Below are positions 20,634 through 23,901 of a DNA stretch of 23,901 bases, piece by piece. Both the position numbers and the translations under genes were made by a program. Origin of the DNA: Plakobranchus ocellatus. Taxonomy: Eukaryota > Mollusca > Gastropoda > Plakobranchidae. Below the pieces are notes generated by a model. That model was given only the letters and a program-made list of their open reading frames with translations. It was not told where the DNA came from and made no database searches. Position 1 is the stretch's first letter. Each line of letters begins with the position of its first letter. Location of the stretch: the NCBI GenBank assembly GCA_019648995.1, contig BLXT01005511.1, forward strand, positions 2,264,621 through 2,288,521. The letters run 5' to 3'.

Positions 20634-21731
20634 ACAACGGCCCAGTATGTTGAGATTAACTTTGTTGCAACTTTTGCTAAAACCTGAATCTCTTGTGGGC
20701 CTCTAATCTCTCAGGATAATCCTAGACCTTTGAATTTGAATTAGTAACCAATCGACACAATTTTTTTTTTTTTTTTATTTTTCAAAAAAAGTGGATCGGA
20801 AATTTTTTTAAAGCTTTATTTAGCTAGTTGTTTGTTCAGCTTTGAGTATGATTGTAATGACTTGTGCGATGTGTAGGTTTTCTTCACAACTCTATGATGC
20901 CAGTATATTTTCTTGCATTTTGATCTGAAAAATGAGTTTAGTTCGTTCTTTAATCTTCCCTCAATTTTTGTGTACGCATTCTTGTATTCTAATGCTGGAA
21001 TCGGCCATGTATGTCAGCTCTGGTCATGCTTCCAGTCCTCATTTTGTTTGATTTACTGCATGGATTGTTCTGTTTAGGTCACAATTAGACAGGTACAATC
21101 TTGTGGTCTTCACGGATGATTGCATTTTAAGTGTTTTGAACCATTTATTTTCCGATTTGGGTTTTTTTTTAGTTATACCCTTAGCCATTGGATTCCTTGA
21201 GGTGTTTTATTTTCAAACCTCTCAGCATGTATGGAGTTACTCCTTTTTTGTTGTTGTTGTCTTCGTGTGCGTATCATTGTTGTGTTGTAAGTTTTATATT
21301 TTGTTTGAATATCTTTAGTTATAATGTTTTCTTTTAAATTCTAAAGCTTAAGGGGTTAAAAGATATTCAAGGGGCACACTCCAGCTGATTCTTTGCACAC
21401 TCCACAAGCTGATAATCATTGATTTCAGGTTGTAATTTTAAACTCTCCAAATGTTTCCTATCATTTTTTCTTTATTTTACCACAGTTCTGATTTTTTTTT
21501 TAATTTCATGTATTCCTTGATTTAAAAAAAATAGCCTTGCATTTGTTTATTTGTGTCTCGCTACTCATTTAGATCAATGCTTTTTTTTTCTTCATTATCT
21601 GGTTTAACCCACACTTTGACATGGTTTGTACCCATCTCTTTCTCTCTCTCTCTCCTCTTCATCCCCGCCCCTGTTGTTACACCCTAATCCTCTCAATCTT
21701 GTTGTCTGTCCTTGCACCTCCTGGAAAATAG

Positions 21732-22829
21732 AGAGCCTGGAAGACAATCCCCCTGCTATACCTCCTCCTCCCTCCTCTCACTCTATCTCATCCTTCGCTG
21801 CCTCGGCACGCCTCTCCGCTTCCACCCCATCTTTGCACACGGCCCTTGACGCCGAAGTCGAGGCTCAGACTACCCAGCCTGGCTATGGCACCTCTGGACA
21901 GGCGACCAAAAGCGGGGATCACCAACCGGAAAGATGGCCCATCCCCAAAGGCAGACCGCTTACTCAGAATACGGGCAGCTCCAAGGCGATACCGAAAGGA
22001 GGTCTTCCCCGATCCGCTAGGCCCGCAACAGATTCTGTAAACACTCAGGTCCTGAAACAAGCACAGTCTCTATATCAGCAGCAGAACCAAGGGCGAACAA
22101 CTCCCCCTCCCCCGCCGGTAAGGAAGAGTTATTCAACTTGGAACGTGAGAACGGCTGGCTTGAACGATGGTGGTTACCAAGCCAGAACGTTATCGACAAC
22201 CTCTTCGTTTGCATACGATGCGGACAGAACCAGAGGCAACCGTGAATTGGGGACACAGCCGCCCCAGCCTTTTCCCAACAGGCATGGAGGCTCGCGGCAA
22301 AACCGCCAGCAAGCAGGACTCCAGCATAGCAAAGCCGCGATGTACCGTAGCAGTCCTGCTCTTGCAGAGGGGGGCAGAGACATGCAAGCCATCGACACCT
22401 GGTCCACCGCACACCAGAAACATTCCCCTGGTCTTATGGGCGGGTATGAACAGTTGTACGGCACCTCCACCGGAAATGAAGGTCAGCCCAGGGTCATGGT
22501 CAACAAGCCAATCTATGATGACAGAGGCTATAGGGTTCCAGAAAAGTTTCTCGAAGTTTATGGAGAGAATCTAACCAGACCGCCCCTCCCCCCTCAGTCT
22601 GTATACCCGAATCAGAACCCACAGCAGCAAAATGTATTCTTGGATGGACCCATCCCTTACCGCCCCCTGGCGCCCCCCGCGCCCCCTCAGAGAGGCGCCA
22701 GCAGTGGAGCCAGCAGATCCGTGATGGAGTCCTGGCGGGACCGAAGTGGGCCGGTCTCTGCCGCCGAAAGACTCGGTGTCAATCCCGCTTCCGGTCCTGT
22801 GACCCCTGCGCGACCTTTTTATCCCAAAG
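21732..22829 (+). CDS. Proline-rich coding exon of the same gene (366 codons, symmetric)
   Basis: Preceded by a branch-point-like CTAAT, a long pyrimidine tract and AG at 21730-21731, and followed by the donor AAAG|GTACAT. It starts and ends in phase 1 and is 1098 nt long, a multiple of three, so it can be skipped without frame change. The first codon is completed by the giant exon's last G (G|AG, Glu) or by the 2031 exon's last A (A|AG, Lys). The product begins SLEDNPPAIPPPP and is disordered and rich in Pro, Ser, Gln and Arg. Candidate SH3 ligands are PPPPPVRK (PxxPxR type), TRPPLPP and RPLAPPAPP. A more structured-looking, possibly conserved patch is PIYDDRGYRVPEKFLEVYGEN near 22509-22569. 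Proline-rich clusters feeding SH3 or EVH1 partners fit an actin or adhesion scaffold. GC content is well above the flanking introns. Downstream exons are outside the window. Confidence 0.85.
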
Positions 22830-23152
22830 GTACATACGACGGGCTAGTTTCACACCACCTTCTCCACCTTTTTTTTCGGTGTGAACTCGCACCATCTTGC
22901 ACTATAGCCGCGCTCAGTACTTTTCATCAAATATCCTACAGCTTGCGGCTGGTATTATGTAGCATACAATAGCGGTCTGCCCTCACGTTGCTTTTTAGTT
23001 TAGTTGCGCACCTTTAACATCTTCTGGATTTTCTCTTCTCTGCACTGTATGCTTCTCTGCTTGTTGCATTTATTTTCTTTTTTAATTTTATTTTAAATCT
23101 TAGCTTATCGTTGCACATTGAAACAGCCATGCCTCAGCTGACTTAGGCCTGC

Positions 23153-23169
23153 TGTGTGTGTGTGTGTGT
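23153..23169. repeat. (TG)n microsatellite
   Basis: Short TG repeat in intronic sequence. Confidence 0.85.
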
Positions 23170-23493
23170 AATCTCTGCTTGCTGTGTACAATGCATGGAT
23201 GTGTGTTGCTATACTCGTGTGCCATGAAGATTTTGATCGTGCTAAGTTGTGCCCTAAAGTTCAGCATTTATTTTAATAAACATTTTTATGTAGTTCGTTT
23301 GATTTAGGGGCCATTCAAATGAACAGGATTATTTTTAAAGGGATGAAAATTTATTCACCCAATATTAATAAAAATAAAAAGATTAAAAGCAATATGTAAG
23401 ACGAAACGAAAATTTTCATGATGAAAGAATTTCGTTGTATCAGATTTGTACGAAGGGAATATTTGAATTTGCACACTATTCTGCTCTTTGCTT

Positions 23494-23510
23494 GTGTGTG
23501 TGTGTGTGTT
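23494..23510. repeat. (TG)n microsatellite
   Basis: Short TG repeat followed by a T run, in intronic sequence. Confidence 0.85.
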
Positions 23511-23901
23511 TTTTTTTTCTTGTTCTGTAGTATCTAACCTTTGTTGTTTTATTACTCTTTCTATTTTTCTGATGGATTTGCATGCACTTTTTGTCGGTTT
23601 ATTTTGCATTTAGCCACTCTTTTTAAGTAGTACGATATTTATCTTTTTGAATTCTGCTGCATACTTTTGTTAACCTTTTTATTTTTCACTTTCGCCATTA
23701 CCCATAATTTTTTTTAAAGAGAAAATAATTAATGTGAAGCGTAAAAAGGTTTTTCCTAGTTAATATTTTTGTGATTTTTGTGCTACTTAATGAATTCATT
23801 AGGCTAGCATAGTTATACGCTGTAACAAAAACTAGACTTAGGGTTTGTTTATTGAACGCACGTCAACTCGAGAGTTCTGGAAAGAACCAGTTTAGGGGAG
23901 T

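Larger units (their letters stand above)
19960..21731. other. Intron between giant exon and proline-rich exon
   Basis: AT-rich sequence with a TC microsatellite near its start and several T runs. The end is a classic 3' splice region: a branch-point-like CTAAT at 21684-21688, a long pyrimidine-rich stretch (about 21635-21720) and the acceptor GGAAAATAG ending at 21731. No coding exon is apparent inside. The first 700 bases could act as a 3' UTR in a read-through form. Confidence 0.75.
22830..23901. other. Start of the next intron
   Basis: From the donor at 22830 to the window end the sequence is AT-rich, with short TG repeats and T runs. The open frame of the proline-rich exon runs on to 22972, but the residues after the donor have lost the exon's composition. 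No further exon is seen. Confidence 0.7.

Noticed and set aside
21626-21731. N-terminal extension of the proline-rich frame from the ATG at 21626
   Set aside because: This is the polypyrimidine tract and acceptor of the intron (Ser/Leu/Pro from TC repeats). The phase match at 21732 to both upstream exons is the better explanation.
22830-22972. C-terminal extension of the proline-rich frame past the donor
   Set aside because: Composition changes abruptly to hydrophobic and Leu/His-rich residues after AAAG|GTACAT, as expected for intron read-through.
1-23901. CRISPR arrays, bacterial operons, retroviral or other virus-like elements
   Set aside because: No spaced direct-repeat arrays, no prokaryotic gene layout, and no reverse transcriptase, integrase, capsid or envelope-like frames or long terminal repeats were seen.

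Overview
The window reads as animal nuclear DNA, most likely from a mollusc or another lophotrochozoan. It is AT-rich, with large introns, abundant (GA)n, (TG)n and (ATC)n microsatellites, and tRNA-derived SINEs. The mollusc assignment is an impression from repeat style and protein texture, not from a diagnostic sequence. I see no bacterial genes, operons, CRISPR arrays, or retroviral or virus-like elements.

Only one gene is well supported, on the + strand, and the window holds an internal part of it. Three coding exons stand out: a short one at 2031-2173, a giant one of about 5.67 kb at 14251-19924, and a proline-rich one at 21732-22829. The splice phases agree. The short exon and the giant exon both end in phase 1, and the 21732 exon starts and ends in phase 1. 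The giant exon has its own ATG with an in-frame stop 18 bases upstream, so it looks like an alternative first coding exon. Transcripts coming from upstream could skip it and join 2173 directly to 21732. The protein is long, polar and apparently disordered, with 14-3-3-like RSxSxP sites and SH3-ligand-like proline motifs. That fits a cytoskeletal or adhesion scaffold. I could not assign the family; a SORBS/CAP-vinexin or Shroom type adaptor is a low-confidence guess.

Layout: 1-2030 is noncoding (presumed intron) with microsatellites. 2031-2173 is the short exon. 2174 to about 13.4 kb is a very large presumed intron with an intact-looking SINE and its target-site duplication (6978-7159), a diverged second copy in reverse orientation (10261-10386), several GA tracts and a 312-base assembly gap. 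About 13.44-14.25 kb is the presumed 5' region of the alternative transcript, with an overlapping upstream ORF and a possible small 5' intron. 14251-19924 is the giant exon. 19925-21731 is an intron that may contain an alternative polyadenylation site. 21732-22829 is the proline-rich exon. 22830-23901 is the start of the next intron.

The most interesting points are the giant alternative first exon with its phase-matched bypass, the uORF/intron arrangement at its 5' end, a repeated short motif inside the disordered protein, and a small SINE family with a fold-back 3' tail. I did not find evidence for a wholly new multi-gene system.
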